From: Rhizobium herbae
GTDB taxonomy: Bacteria > Pseudomonadota > Alphaproteobacteria > Rhizobiales > Rhizobiaceae
Length of the DNA: 64,000 bases
Assembly (NCBI RefSeq): GCF_017873135.1
Contig: NZ_JAGGJV010000001.1
Coordinates: forward strand, 620,001-684,000
Reading direction: 5' to 3'
Shown here: in pieces, positions 18,883-29,744 of the stretch
Numbering within the stretch: the first letter of the stretch is position 1
Layout of the letters: the number at the start of each line of letters is the position of its first letter
Made by a program: the position numbers and the translations under genes
The notes under the pieces: generated by a model
The model's input: the letters and a program-made list of their open reading frames with translations, nothing else
Database searches by the model: none
What the model was told of the DNA's origin: nothing

Positions 18883-20088
18883 ATGTCCGACAGACTTCCG
18901 GTCACCGTCCTCTCCGGCTTCCTTGGCGCCGGCAAGACCACGGTGCTCAACCACATCCTCAACAACCGCGACGGACTGCGGGTGGCCGTCATCGTCAACG
19001 ACATGAGCGAGGTCAACATCGACGCGGCACTGGTGCGCGACGGCGGCGCCAACCTGTCACGAACCGAGGAGCAACTGGTCGAGATGACCAATGGCTGCAT
19101 CTGCTGCACCCTGCGCGACGACCTGCTGAACGAGGTCCGCAAGCTGGCGGAACAGGACCGGTTCGACTACCTGCTGATCGAATCGACAGGGATCGCCGAG
19201 CCCCTCCCCGTCGCCACCACATTTGAATTCCGCGACGAGGACGGCAACAGCCTTTCGGACGTGGCCCGGCTCGATACGATGGTCACCGTGGTCGACGCCG
19301 CCAACCTTCTGGCCGACTATTCCTCCGCCGATTTCCTTGCCGACCGCGGCGACACCGCCGGCGAAGGCGATACCCGCACGCTTGTCGATCTGCTGGTCGA
19401 GCAGATCGAGTTCGCCGATGTCGTCGTTCTCAACAAGACCGGCAGCGCGACACCGGAACAGCGGGACGCGGCGCGAAAAATCATCGTCGGGCTCAATGCC
19501 GATGCGCGGCTGATCGAGACGGATTTCGGCAAAGTGGGGTTGCGCGACGTGCTTGGCACCGGGCTGTTCGATATGGCGAAGGCCGAGCAGCATCCGCTCT
19601 GGTACAAGGAACTGCACGGTTTCAGGGATCACATACCGGAAACGGAAGAATACGGTATCCGCTCCTTCGTCTACCGGGCGAAGAAGCCTTTCGATCCGGC
19701 CCGCTTCCACAGTTTCGTCCACCGGCCATGGCCGGGTGTCGTGCGGGCAAAGGGCTTTTTCTGGCTGGCGACGCGTCCCTATCATGTCGGCGAACTGAGC
19801 CAGGCGGGGCCGATGGTGCGCACATCAAAGATGGGGCTCTGGTGGTCGGCGGTTCCCAAAGCCCAATGGCCTGATGATCCCGGATTTCTGGCAATGATGG
19901 AGCCCTTCCTCGATCCCGTCTGGGGCGACCGGCGCCAGGAGATCGTCTTCATCGGCGCCGATCCGATGAACCAGGCTGCATTGGAGGCGGAGCTGGATGC
20001 ATGTCTGATCGACAGTTCGGCCTTTTCGCCAAACCATTGGCGCAACCTGCCGGATCCGTTTCCAGACTGGAGCCAACGGGCTGCATGA
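18883..20088 (+). CDS. COG0523 (CobW-like) GTPase, putative zinc metallochaperone
   Basis: A 401-residue G3E GTPase with Walker [10 protein letters not shown], the metal-binding CXCC motif in [11 protein letters not shown], the ESTGIAEP box, a base-recognition NKTG (usual NKXD altered at the last position), and a C-terminal CobW domain. CobW proteins proper serve cobalamin synthesis, but the setting beside znuA and a Zur-box candidate points to the ZigA/ZagA-like group, which hands zinc to enzymes in scarcity. Confidence 0.88.
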   Translation: MSDRLPVTVLSGFLGAGKTTVLNHILNNRDGLRVAVIVNDMSEVNIDAALVRDGGANLSRTEEQLVEMTNGCICCTLRDDLLNEVRKLAEQDRFDYLLIESTGIAEPLPVATTFEFRDEDGNSLSDVARLDTMVTVVDAANLLADYSSADFLADRGDTAGEGDTRTLVDLLVEQIEFADVVVLNKTGSATPEQRDAARKIIVGLNADARLIETDFGKVGLRDVLGTGLFDMAKAEQHPLWYKELHGFRDHIPETEEYGIRSFVYRAKKPFDPARFHSFVHRPWPGVVRAKGFFWLATRPYHVGELSQAGPMVRTSKMGLWWSAVPKAQWPDDPGFLAMMEPFLDPVWGDRRQEIVFIGADPMNQAALEAELDACLIDSSAFSPNHWRNLPDPFPDWSQRAA

Positions 20089-20184
20089 CGGTCCCCCGCC
20101 GGACAACGCCCTGCCTCGCGCAAGCGAAGCAGGGCACATTCCCGAAAGAATCGCTGAACGAAACAGCCGGGAGCAGGCATCAGT

Positions 20185-22104
20185 ATGAGTGGACAAGGGA
20201 TTGCCGCGGCGACGGCGGCATTCGAACAGAACCGGTATATCGACGCCCTGACGATCCTCAACGGAATGCTTGGCAAGAGCGAAGAAGCGGCCGCGGTCAC
20301 GTTGCTTCTCGCCGAGACGCTGGAGAAGCTCGGGTTCACGGCGGAGGCCGCGGAAGCGTTTGAACAGGCAGCGCAGCATGCCGGCGCCGAGGCGCCGCTT
20401 GTTCTGCGGCGCGCTTGCGGGCTTTATTTCGCGATCGGCGACGATGACCATACCCAGCTTATCGGCATGAAACTTCTCAAATCGCTGCCTGCCGATCCGG
20501 AGCTGGCATACATCCTCGCCCGTTCTCTTCGCCGGACAGGCGACAACGCCCTTGTCGACCTCGTCAAGAACACGCTGGTGGAAAGCGACGATCCGGAGCA
20601 CCTCAAGCTTGCCGGCGACATTTTCGCCGGTGACGATCGCAATCCGGCGAGCTTGACGCTGTTCCGCAAGATCGCAGCGCTCCATCCCGACGATCCCTAT
20701 TCGCAACTCAAATACCTGGCCGTGGCACGCGATTTTTGCGACTACGCGGCAATCGAGCGGATCGAGCGCTGGCTCGGCGATGAAATCGCAGCCGGCAGGA
20801 TGGCATCTCTCGCCGGCGACACCGGCTATTCGAACCTGCTACACTGTGGCGTCGAGCGGTACAACCGGCTGGCAACCAACAATCCGGGCGTTTCCGAGCC
20901 CCCCTCGCCGGCCGCAACCCGGCAAAGGCGGTCACGCCCCCACCTCTGGAGCGACAGGATCCGGGTCGGCTACCTCTCCAGCGACCTGTGGGACGACCAC
21001 GCCACCATGCGGTTGTTTCAAAGCGTTCTGGAGGCACACGACAGGGAGCGGTTCGACGTGACGCTCTATTGCTACACGCCGGAACGATTTGTCGGCTTCG
21101 ACGGCGGAAACCGCGGCAAATGGGGAAAGATTGTCCAGATTCATGCACTGAGCGACGCCGCGGCCGCAGATGTGATAAGGGCGCGCCAGACGGACATCCT
21201 CGTCGACCTCAAAGGCCATACGGCGGGATCGCGCTCGAAAATTCTCAACCACATGGTCGCGCCGCTCCAGGTCGCCTGGCTCGGATTCCCGGGCAGCACG
21301 GTCAATATCGAATGCGATTATATCATTGGCGATGCCATCGTCCTACCAAACAGTTCGAAGCCGCATTACCACGAGACGTTCTGCCGCCTGCCTGAAACCT
21401 ACCAGCCAAACGACCCGGTCTACCGGGCCCGCCCGCCGGCTGCCAGCCGTGCAGATCTGGGGTTGCCTGATGATCGTTTCGTCCTGGCGGCGTTCAATGC
21501 CGCCCGCAAAATCTCGCTGCCGACGCTCGATTGCTGGGCGGCGATCCTGCGCGGTGCCAGCAATAGGGTTCTCTGGGTGATGATCGATGGAGACCTTGCC
21601 CGTGGCAACTTCCTGTCCGCCATGAAAAGCCGCGGCGTGGAAGCAGACCGCGTCATCTTTGCGCCCAAGACCAGCTACGACGCACATATCGCCCGTTTGC
21701 AGGCCGCCGATCTTGGCCTCGACACTTTCCCCTACAACGGCCACACGACGACATCCGACCAGCTCTGGGCCGGCTTGCCGGTACTGACGGTCAAGGGAAG
21801 CAATTTTGCGTCGCGCGTATCCGAAAGCCTGCTGACGGCGATCGGCCTTCCCGAACTTGTGGCATCCGATCCCGACGCCTTCGTCGCGCAAGCCGTCGCG
21901 CTGTCGAACGATCCGGCTCGGCTTGCAAGCCTGAAGCAGAGGATCGAGGCCAACCGTTACACGGCGCCGCTGTTCGACGCGGAACGTTTCTGCCGCCATC
22001 TGGAAACGGCCTACGCAATGATGGCCGACCGCGCCAGACAAAAGCTTGCGCCGGAGCATTTCGATGTGCCCGCGCAACCCGCGCGCACATCGCCGTTCAG
22101 GTGA
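20185..22104 (+). CDS. TPR protein with O-GlcNAc transferase-like (GT41) domain
   Basis: A 639-residue protein. The first 230 residues are helical TPR-like repeats (AAAVTLLLAETLEKLGFTAE). The rest is a GT41/SPINDLY-type glycosyltransferase: RVGYLSSDLWDDHA, DLKGHTAGSRSKIL, VAWLGFPGST, DYIIGDAIVLP, and the donor-binding FPYNGHTTTSDQLWAGLPVL. Bacterial members glycosylate proteins or glycans; the target is unknown. It has a good Shine-Dalgarno (GGGAGCAG) and no obvious operon partner. Confidence 0.88.
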   Translation: MSGQGIAAATAAFEQNRYIDALTILNGMLGKSEEAAAVTLLLAETLEKLGFTAEAAEAFEQAAQHAGAEAPLVLRRACGLYFAIGDDDHTQLIGMKLLKSLPADPELAYILARSLRRTGDNALVDLVKNTLVESDDPEHLKLAGDIFAGDDRNPASLTLFRKIAALHPDDPYSQLKYLAVARDFCDYAAIERIERWLGDEIAAGRMASLAGDTGYSNLLHCGVERYNRLATNNPGVSEPPSPAATRQRRSRPHLWSDRIRVGYLSSDLWDDHATMRLFQSVLEAHDRERFDVTLYCYTPERFVGFDGGNRGKWGKIVQIHALSDAAAADVIRARQTDILVDLKGHTAGSRSKILNHMVAPLQVAWLGFPGSTVNIECDYIIGDAIVLPNSSKPHYHETFCRLPETYQPNDPVYRARPPAASRADLGLPDDRFVLAAFNAARKISLPTLDCWAAILRGASNRVLWVMIDGDLARGNFLSAMKSRGVEADRVIFAPKTSYDAHIARLQAADLGLDTFPYNGHTTTSDQLWAGLPVLTVKGSNFASRVSESLLTAIGLPELVASDPDAFVAQAVALSNDPARLASLKQRIEANRYTAPLFDAERFCRHLETAYAMMADRARQKLAPEHFDVPAQPARTSPFR

Positions 22105-22138
22105 GGCCTGGCCATCAGGCGTCCATGCCCGTTTTACT

Positions 22139-22492
22139 TTAGCGTGTTGCCAGGTTGACGATCACGCCGGTTGCGACGCTGATCAGCAGGAAATCGTTGT
22201 CGACCCGCACCCATTGCTGGCCGCGCGGCGGCGTATTCAACTTGTAGCGACGGTAATCATTGACCGTCGAGATATGGCGACGCTCGGCCGGCGACAGGCG
22301 ATGACCGCGCGCCCAGCGTTTCTTCACGACCACATGCTTTTCGACAATTTTCTTGTTGCCGTGCTTGTAGACGTTCTTTTCGACATGGCGCTCTTTCATC
22401 TGAGCGACTTCGAACGGCTTTGCAGGCTGCGCGAAGGCCATCGGCGCCGTCAGGAAGGAGCTTGCGACCAGCGCGATCAACAGACGTTTCAT
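22139..22492 (-). CDS. RcnB-like secreted protein
   Basis: A 117-residue exported protein with a signal peptide (KRLLIALVASSFLTAPMAFA), a basic middle (KHGNKKIVEKHVVVKKRWARG) and a C-terminal WVRVDNDFLLISVATGVIV. This is the RcnB/YcfJ-like pattern (a Pro/Tyr stretch before W-V-R-V-x-x-D-x-L-L). RcnB of E. coli affects nickel/cobalt homeostasis, but most rhizobial members are uncharacterised. Confidence 0.82.
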   Translation of the reverse strand: MKRLLIALVASSFLTAPMAFAQPAKPFEVAQMKERHVEKNVYKHGNKKIVEKHVVVKKRWARGHRLSPAERRHISTVNDYRRYKLNTPPRGQQWVRVDNDFLLISVATGVIVNLATR

Positions 22493-22633
22493 CGGAGTGT
22501 CCTTTCGTTTTTGACACCCCGAACCTAGACCTCAAAAGATGAATGGAAACTGAAAGTAAAAGTTACAAAATTGTAATGATATCAGATGATTATAAGAATA
22601 ATCTGATATATTGAACAAAGATGCAACCGACGA

Positions 22634-24253
22634 TTACAACGCTTCGTAGGCGAACCGGTCGAAGTCCGCCACCATGCCCCGCCCTGACGTGTCGAAGGCG
22701 AAGACGCCCGCGAATGCGCCCGTGAAGGACCCATGTTCGCCCCGCCCACCCTCGTCGGACACCACGCCGGCATCGAGCACTGGTCCGAGTTTTCGCCATG
22801 CTCGGTATCCATCCGCATGCCAGAAAAACTGCAGCTCATTGTCGCGAACTTCCATCGCCAGATAGACCCGGCCAAACGGCACGGCAACACCGCTGTCGAC
22901 GGGAAACGTCATCCGGCCATGCGGAAAATCGCCGGCGCAGGAAAAGATCGTCACCACTCGCCCGAGTTGTTCATGCAGGGTAACGGCGAGAGCGTGGAAC
23001 TTGTGGCGGTTGTAGTAATGCGTGAGCCCGGCAGCTTGCTGATAGGTATCCGGGGTGAACTCGACGACGGTTTCGGCTCGGAATGAATGATGCTCCTGCC
23101 GCCGAGCAACCAGCGCCTGCTCGAACCAGCTACCGATGCTTTCACGCCCGAACAGGCGCAGATATCCTGGCCTCTCCGCCAGCGAGAAGATCCGCTCCGG
23201 GGCAGGCGTGCGCAGCCACTGCAAATCCGTCGGCAGGTCCGGGCCGTCGAAATCGGTTTCGAGCTTCGCCGGCTTCACGACGACAACCGTTTCGTTCGGC
23301 GCGGGAACGTCGACCGAGGGCACGACGCCGCCCTGCTCCAGATAAAGCCATTCGTCGTCGCGCCAGACGCATTTCTGCAGCGCCGTCTCGCGGCCGAGCG
23401 TGCAGCGCCGATGCGGCGCCAGGGGACGGCCGGTCAGATGGGTGTGGTAAGCCTGTCCGTCCGGCGTCTCGACATACTGGCCATGCCCTGCCCGTTGCAG
23501 CACGGCGTCCGGATGATCCTTGGAGGTGATCAGGTGCGTCTGCGGGTGCATCTCGTAGGGACCTTCGATGGTGCGCGAACGGGCCATCGTCACGACATGA
23601 TCATAAGCGGTGCCGCCTTCGGCGGTCGTCAGATAGTACCAGCCGTTGCGCTTGAAGAGATGCGGCCCCTCGACCAATCCTTGCGCGCTGCCGGCAAAAA
23701 TATTGCGGATCGGCCCGATCAGCATCTTTGAAACGGGATCCCATTCCTGCAGCAGGATACCGTCGAAGGCCGGGCTCTTCGGGGCACCACCAAAGCTCTC
23801 GGTGCGATGGTTCCACTGCATGTTGAGGAACCATTTGCGTCCATCGTCGTCATGAAACAGCGACGGATCGAAACCGGAGGAGTTGACATAGATGCGCTCC
23901 GACCATTCGCCTTCAATGGTGGGCGACGTCACGATGTAATTGTGCGCATCCTTGAAGTTGCCGTCAAAGCGCTTGACGTCGGTATAGACCAGGAAGAACA
24001 GGCCATCGGCATGGGACAGACACGGCGCCCAGACGCCGCAGCTGTCGGGATTGCCGCGCATGTCGAGCTGGCTTGCGCGCTCCAGCGGCCGGCGCACCAG
24101 CGTCCAGTTCACCAGATCGCGCGAATGATGGATCTGCACGCCCGGATACCATTCGAAGGTGGACGTGGCGATGTAGTAATCCTCGCCCACGCGGCAGATG
24201 GAGGGATCCGGGTTGAATCCCGGCAGGATGGGGTTGCGGATCATCGCGGTCAT
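22634..24253 (-). CDS. Glycoside hydrolase family 43, beta-xylosidase/arabinofuranosidase type
   Basis: A 539-residue enzyme with a five-bladed GH43 propeller and a C-terminal beta-sandwich (DUF1349/GH43_C2-like). Catalytic candidates are the general base Asp in NPDPSICRVGEDYYIATSTF, the pKa-modulating Asp in SGFDPSLFHDDDG and the acid Glu in GLVEGPHLF. It has no signal peptide, so it would act on imported oligosaccharides in the cytoplasm. ATG 24253 has GAGGAAG before it. Substrate assignment between xylosides and arabinosides is not certain. Confidence 0.92.
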   Translation of the reverse strand: MTAMIRNPILPGFNPDPSICRVGEDYYIATSTFEWYPGVQIHHSRDLVNWTLVRRPLERASQLDMRGNPDSCGVWAPCLSHADGLFFLVYTDVKRFDGNFKDAHNYIVTSPTIEGEWSERIYVNSSGFDPSLFHDDDGRKWFLNMQWNHRTESFGGAPKSPAFDGILLQEWDPVSKMLIGPIRNIFAGSAQGLVEGPHLFKRNGWYYLTTAEGGTAYDHVVTMARSRTIEGPYEMHPQTHLITSKDHPDAVLQRAGHGQYVETPDGQAYHTHLTGRPLAPHRRCTLGRETALQKCVWRDDEWLYLEQGGVVPSVDVPAPNETVVVVKPAKLETDFDGPDLPTDLQWLRTPAPERIFSLAERPGYLRLFGRESIGSWFEQALVARRQEHHSFRAETVVEFTPDTYQQAAGLTHYYNRHKFHALAVTLHEQLGRVVTIFSCAGDFPHGRMTFPVDSGVAVPFGRVYLAMEVRDNELQFFWHADGYRAWRKLGPVLDAGVVSDEGGRGEHGSFTGAFAGVFAFDTSGRGMVADFDRFAYEAL

Positions 24254-24586
24254 GGATGCGTCTTCCTCAAAATTCGGTGCCGTATCCAGCCCGAAACACG
24301 GCACCGTTTCAAGACCTGCCGTTCAACTTCCCAATGCAAAGCCAGACTAGATTGCAGTGTTTTGTGAGTCGCGCCGTTCTCACGTCCTTCGAGCTTGGCA
24401 AACCCGTTTTTCAGCTGTTTTTGCCTAAGTCTTGGGCACAGAGGAAAGGCCTGTATGCGACTTTGGTATGACGTAGCCTGACTATCCGGGAAAATCCTGC
24501 AGCAGGCTTGAAACGGGACTTGAAATCGGCACTGTGGCTGTGCTTGGCAAAAAACTTAAAAACCAGCCATCGCGGGGAGGAACCTG
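24254..24586. other. Intergenic region between GH43 and TRAP genes
   Basis: A divergent promoter region of 333 bases. No coding gene and no clear operator was recognised. Confidence 0.4.
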
Positions 24587-25162
24587 ATGAAACTCTTACT
24601 CGGCTTCAGCCGATTGATCGACTCCATCACCGAAATCATCGGCAAGGCAGTCGCCTGGCTCATACTTGTCGCCGTGCTCGTCAGCGCCGGCAATGCCATT
24701 ATCCGGAAAATCTTCAACATGTCGTCGAATGCCTGGCTCGAGGCGCAGTGGTATCTGTTTGGCGCCGCCTTCATGCTGGCGGCGGCCTATACGCTCAGCC
24801 AGAACGAACATATCCGCATCGATGTGGTCTACGGCAAATTCTCACGGCGGACACAACACTGGATCGACCTGTTCGGCCACGTCTTCTTCCTGATGCCCTT
24901 CGTGTTGCTGATGACTTATTATCTCATCCCTTACGTGCTGATGTCGGTTCGCTCGCAGGAAGGATCCTCCAGCGCCGGTGGCCTGATTGTCTGGCCGGCC
25001 AAGGCCATCCTGCTGTTCGGCTTCGCGCTCCTGGCGCTGCAGGGTGTCTCCGAGATCATCAAGAAGGTGGCGATCATGACCGGCAATATGGACGATCCGA
25101 CGCCCTATGTGCCCACCCACGCGCCGCTCGATGATATCGCCGCTCCGGAGGCACGCCCATGA
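24587..25162 (+). CDS. dctQ: TRAP transporter small permease, DctQ family
   Basis: A 191-residue membrane protein with four predicted helices. It has the DctQ features WLEAQWYLFGAAFMLAAAYTL and HIRIDVVYGKFSRR. It forms the Na+-driven TRAP importer with the large permease and the DctP-type binding protein. GGGAGGAA precedes the ATG. The stop overlaps the next start (ATGA). Confidence 0.93.
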   Translation: MKLLLGFSRLIDSITEIIGKAVAWLILVAVLVSAGNAIIRKIFNMSSNAWLEAQWYLFGAAFMLAAAYTLSQNEHIRIDVVYGKFSRRTQHWIDLFGHVFFLMPFVLLMTYYLIPYVLMSVRSQEGSSSAGGLIVWPAKAILLFGFALLALQGVSEIIKKVAIMTGNMDDPTPYVPTHAPLDDIAAPEARP

Positions 25163-26928
25163 TGGAGTTCATCGCCGTCAATCTTGCGCCGATCATGTTC
25201 GTATCCTTGATCATCTTCCTCTTGCTGGGCTATCCCGTCGCCTTCTCGCTTGCCGCCAATGGCCTGCTTTTCTTCATCGTCGGCGTGGAACTCGCGCCCT
25301 TATCCGGCGGCTCCATCAATCTGTCCTGGCCGCTGCTCAACGCCCTGCCCGATCGCTTCTGGGGGGTGATGTCGAACGACACTTTGCTTGCCATCCCCTT
25401 CTTCACCTTCATGGGCATAGTGCTTGAGCGATCCGGCATGGCGGAAGACCTGCTTGATACGATCGGCCAGCTGTTTGGCCCGATCCGCGGCGGTCTTGCC
25501 TATGCGGTCATCTTTGTCGGTGCGCTGCTCGCAGCCACCACCGGCGTCGTCGCAGCCTCGGTCATCGCCATGGGCCTGATCTCGCTGCCGATCATGCTGC
25601 GCTACGGCTATGACCGGCGCGTCGCATCCGGCGTCATCGCGGCTTCCGGCACGCTGGCCCAGATCATTCCGCCGTCGCTTGTCCTGATCGTTCTTGCCGA
25701 CCAGCTCGGACGCTCGGTCGGTGACATGTATGCCGGCGCCCTCATTCCCGGCCTGGTGCTCACCGGGCTTTACATGACCTACATCCTGATCATGACCTTC
25801 GTCCGGCGCGACTCGATGCCGGCGCTGCCGCTGGAAGCGCGAACCCTCGGCTCGGGCGTGATGTCGTTGTTCATCGCGCTGATCGTGGCAGCGGCCATCG
25901 CCTACGGTGCGCATGTCTATCTCTCTCCAACACATGGAGAAAACGCAGACATTCTCGGGGCGACGGTCGGCGTGGCCTTCATCTATCTCGTCGCCCTTCT
26001 CGACAGGGGGCTGAAGGTCAATGCGATGTCGCGGCTTGCCCAGCAGGTGATCATCGTGCTGATCCCGCCCTTAGCACTGATCTTCCTTGTGCTCGGCACG
26101 ATCTTCCTCGGCATTGCGACACCGACGGAAGGCGGCGCCATGGGGGCTGTTGGCGCCCTGATCATGGCAGCGGTCAAGGGTCGGCTCAGCATGGATGTTA
26201 TCCGTTCGGCGCTGACCGCCACCACCCGGCTGTCGGCCTTCGTGCTGTTCATCCTGATCGGCGCACGGGTGTTCTCGCTCACCTTCTATGGCGTCAACGG
26301 CCATGTCTGGGTCGAGCATCTGCTGGTGGCCATGCCCGGCGGCGAAACGGGCTTCCTGATCACCGTCAATCTGCTCGTCTTTTTCCTGGCGTTCTTCCTC
26401 GATTTCTTCGAACTCGCCTTCATCATCGTGCCGCTGCTCGTACCGGCGGCCAATGCACTCGGCATCGACCTCATCTGGTTTGGCGTCCTGCTTGGCATCA
26501 ACATGCAGACGAGCTTCATGCACCCGCCCTTTGGCTTTGCGCTCTTCTATCTACGCTCGGTGGCCGCCAAAGTACCCTACCTCGACAGGGTCACCGGCAA
26601 GGTGACGCAGCCGGTGACGACGGGCCAGATCTATTGGGGTGCCGTGCCCTTCGTCGGTATCCAGATCATCATGGTGGCTCTCACCATCATGTTCCCGCAG
26701 ATGGTCATGCACTACAAGGGCGACGCCGCAGTCGTCGATCCGGCAACGATCAACATCCAGGTTCCAGGCTTTGGTTCCGGCGACGGCGGTCTCGGCCTGC
26801 CCGGTGGCCTGCAACTGCCGGGCGGCAATCCGCTCGACGGAAGCAGCCAGAAGCCGGCAGACCAGAACGGGGCCGGCGGTGAACAGAAGCCGGCCAACGA
26901 TCTCAGCGCTCCGCCTTCGTTCAACTGA
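25159..26928 (+). CDS. dctM: TRAP transporter large permease, DctM family
   Basis: A 589-residue membrane protein, long for DctM (usually about 430). Core segments are FTFMGIVLERSGMAEDLLDT, RYGYDRRVASGVIAASGTLA and LGINMQTSFMHPPFGFALFY. The extra length comes from an insertion of membrane segments in the middle and a hydrophilic Gly/Pro-rich C-terminal tail of about 75 residues (GGLGLPGGLQLPGG). The size fits the branch sometimes labelled mannitol/chloroaromatic compound TRAP; the substrate is unknown. Confidence 0.92.
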   Translation: MMEFIAVNLAPIMFVSLIIFLLLGYPVAFSLAANGLLFFIVGVELAPLSGGSINLSWPLLNALPDRFWGVMSNDTLLAIPFFTFMGIVLERSGMAEDLLDTIGQLFGPIRGGLAYAVIFVGALLAATTGVVAASVIAMGLISLPIMLRYGYDRRVASGVIAASGTLAQIIPPSLVLIVLADQLGRSVGDMYAGALIPGLVLTGLYMTYILIMTFVRRDSMPALPLEARTLGSGVMSLFIALIVAAAIAYGAHVYLSPTHGENADILGATVGVAFIYLVALLDRGLKVNAMSRLAQQVIIVLIPPLALIFLVLGTIFLGIATPTEGGAMGAVGALIMAAVKGRLSMDVIRSALTATTRLSAFVLFILIGARVFSLTFYGVNGHVWVEHLLVAMPGGETGFLITVNLLVFFLAFFLDFFELAFIIVPLLVPAANALGIDLIWFGVLLGINMQTSFMHPPFGFALFYLRSVAAKVPYLDRVTGKVTQPVTTGQIYWGAVPFVGIQIIMVALTIMFPQMVMHYKGDAAVVDPATINIQVPGFGSGDGGLGLPGGLQLPGGNPLDGSSQKPADQNGAGGEQKPANDLSAPPSFN

Positions 26929-26934
26929 ACATCA

Positions 26935-26963
26935 GAGGGCCGGTCTCAGCACCGGCCCTTTCT
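26935..26963 (+). terminator. Terminator after dctM
   Basis: A GGGCCGGT / ACCGGCCC stem followed by TTTCT. Confidence 0.75.
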
Positions 26964-26980
26964 GAACAGCGACAGACAAA

Positions 26981-27020
26981 GAAACACCCCGGAGCAGTCA
27001 TGCTCCGGGGTGTTTCGTTT
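26981..27020. terminator. Bidirectional terminator between convergent dctM and dctP
   Basis: Long perfect inverted repeat: GAAACACCCCGGAGCA paired with TGCTCCGGGGTGTTTC around a four-base loop. Confidence 0.85.
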
Positions 27021-27038
27021 CGCGATAATACCTGTCGC

Positions 27039-28669
<1,631 letters not shown>

Positions 28670-29647
28670 ATGAAACGCCTTCTTCTGATCGGCGCGGCGC
28701 TCGCAGCGCTGACCTTGCCTGCCGCCGCTGCCGACAAGATCCTCAACGCGTCCTACGACGTTTCGCGCGAACTCTTCGAAAAGGTCAACGAGGCCTTCAT
28801 CGCAAAGCATCAGGGGGTCACGGTCGATCAGTCTCACGGCGGTTCGTCCAAGCAGGCACGCGCGATCCTCGAAGGGCTGGAAGCCGATGTCGTCACATTC
28901 AATCAGGTGACCGACGTCGACGCGCTGGTAAAGGGCGGCTTCGTCTCGGAGGACTGGAAGGGCGATTTCGCCAATAATTCCTCGCCATTCTACTCCTTCC
29001 CGTCCTTTCTGGTGCGCGAAGGCAATCCAAAGGGCATAAAGGACTGGGATGATCTGGTCCGCGACGACGTGAAGGTCATCTTCCCGAACCCGAAGACATC
29101 GGGCAATGCCCGCTACACCTATCTCGCCGCAACGGCCTATGCGAAGGAGAAGTTCGCCAACGATCCCGCCAAGGTCGAGGCATTCGTCAAGAAGATCTTC
29201 GACAACGTGCCGGTCTTCGATACCGGCGGACGTGCCGCGACGACGACTTTCGTCGAGCGCGAAACCGGCGACGTGTTGATCACGTTCGAGGCCGAAACCA
29301 AGGGCATCGCCAAGGAATTCGGCGAGGACAAGTTCGATATCGTCACGCCATCGGTCAGCCTGCTGGCGGAATTCCCGGTGGCGATCGTCGATAAAGTGGT
29401 CGACAAGAACGGCACCCGGGAACTGGCAAAATCCTATCTCGATTTTCTCTACACGCCGGAAGGCCAGACGATTCTTGCCGAGAACGGTAACCGCGTCAAC
29501 GATGCCACGGTGGCTGCCGAGTTCAAGGATCAGTTCCCCGACATTCGCCTGCTCAAGGTCGAGGACGTCTTCGGCGGCTGGGGCAAGGTCAAGCAAGAGC
29601 ATTTCGCCGAAGGTGCGGCACTGGATAAAATCTACGGCGATCGTTGA
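28670..29647 (+). CDS. Sulfate/thiosulfate ABC transporter substrate-binding protein
   Basis: A 325-residue periplasmic protein with a signal peptide (KRLLLIGAALAALTLPAAAA) and the Sbp/CysP signatures NASYDVSRELFEKVN, HGGSSKQARAILEGL and NPKTSGNARYTYLAA, which bind the sulfate oxyanion through Ser and main-chain groups. GGGGAG precedes the ATG. It leads the cysT-cysW-cysA genes but a terminator-like hairpin separates them. Sbp and CysP cannot be told apart here. Confidence 0.94.
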   Translation: MKRLLLIGAALAALTLPAAAADKILNASYDVSRELFEKVNEAFIAKHQGVTVDQSHGGSSKQARAILEGLEADVVTFNQVTDVDALVKGGFVSEDWKGDFANNSSPFYSFPSFLVREGNPKGIKDWDDLVRDDVKVIFPNPKTSGNARYTYLAATAYAKEKFANDPAKVEAFVKKIFDNVPVFDTGGRAATTTFVERETGDVLITFEAETKGIAKEFGEDKFDIVTPSVSLLAEFPVAIVDKVVDKNGTRELAKSYLDFLYTPEGQTILAENGNRVNDATVAAEFKDQFPDIRLLKVEDVFGGWGKVKQEHFAEGAALDKIYGDR

Positions 29648-29670
29648 TCCCAAGCGCATAATGTGAAAAA

Positions 29671-29709
29671 CGAAGGCCGCGCCGGACAATCGTCCGGCGC
29701 GGCCTTCAG
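29671..29709 (+). terminator. Strong hairpin between the sulfate-binding gene and cysT
   Basis: A perfect 16-bp stem (GAAGGCCGCGCCGGAC and its complement) with a four-base loop, but only a weak T run after it. It would lower expression of the permease genes relative to the binding protein. Confidence 0.7.
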
Positions 29710-29744
29710 ATGTTTTCAATCTCGAATTTCAAAGGGCCCGCTTC

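Noticed and set aside
18883-20088. CobW of cobalamin synthesis
   Set aside because: The family name suggests it, but the gene lies with zinc genes and a Zur-like site, far from the cob operon.
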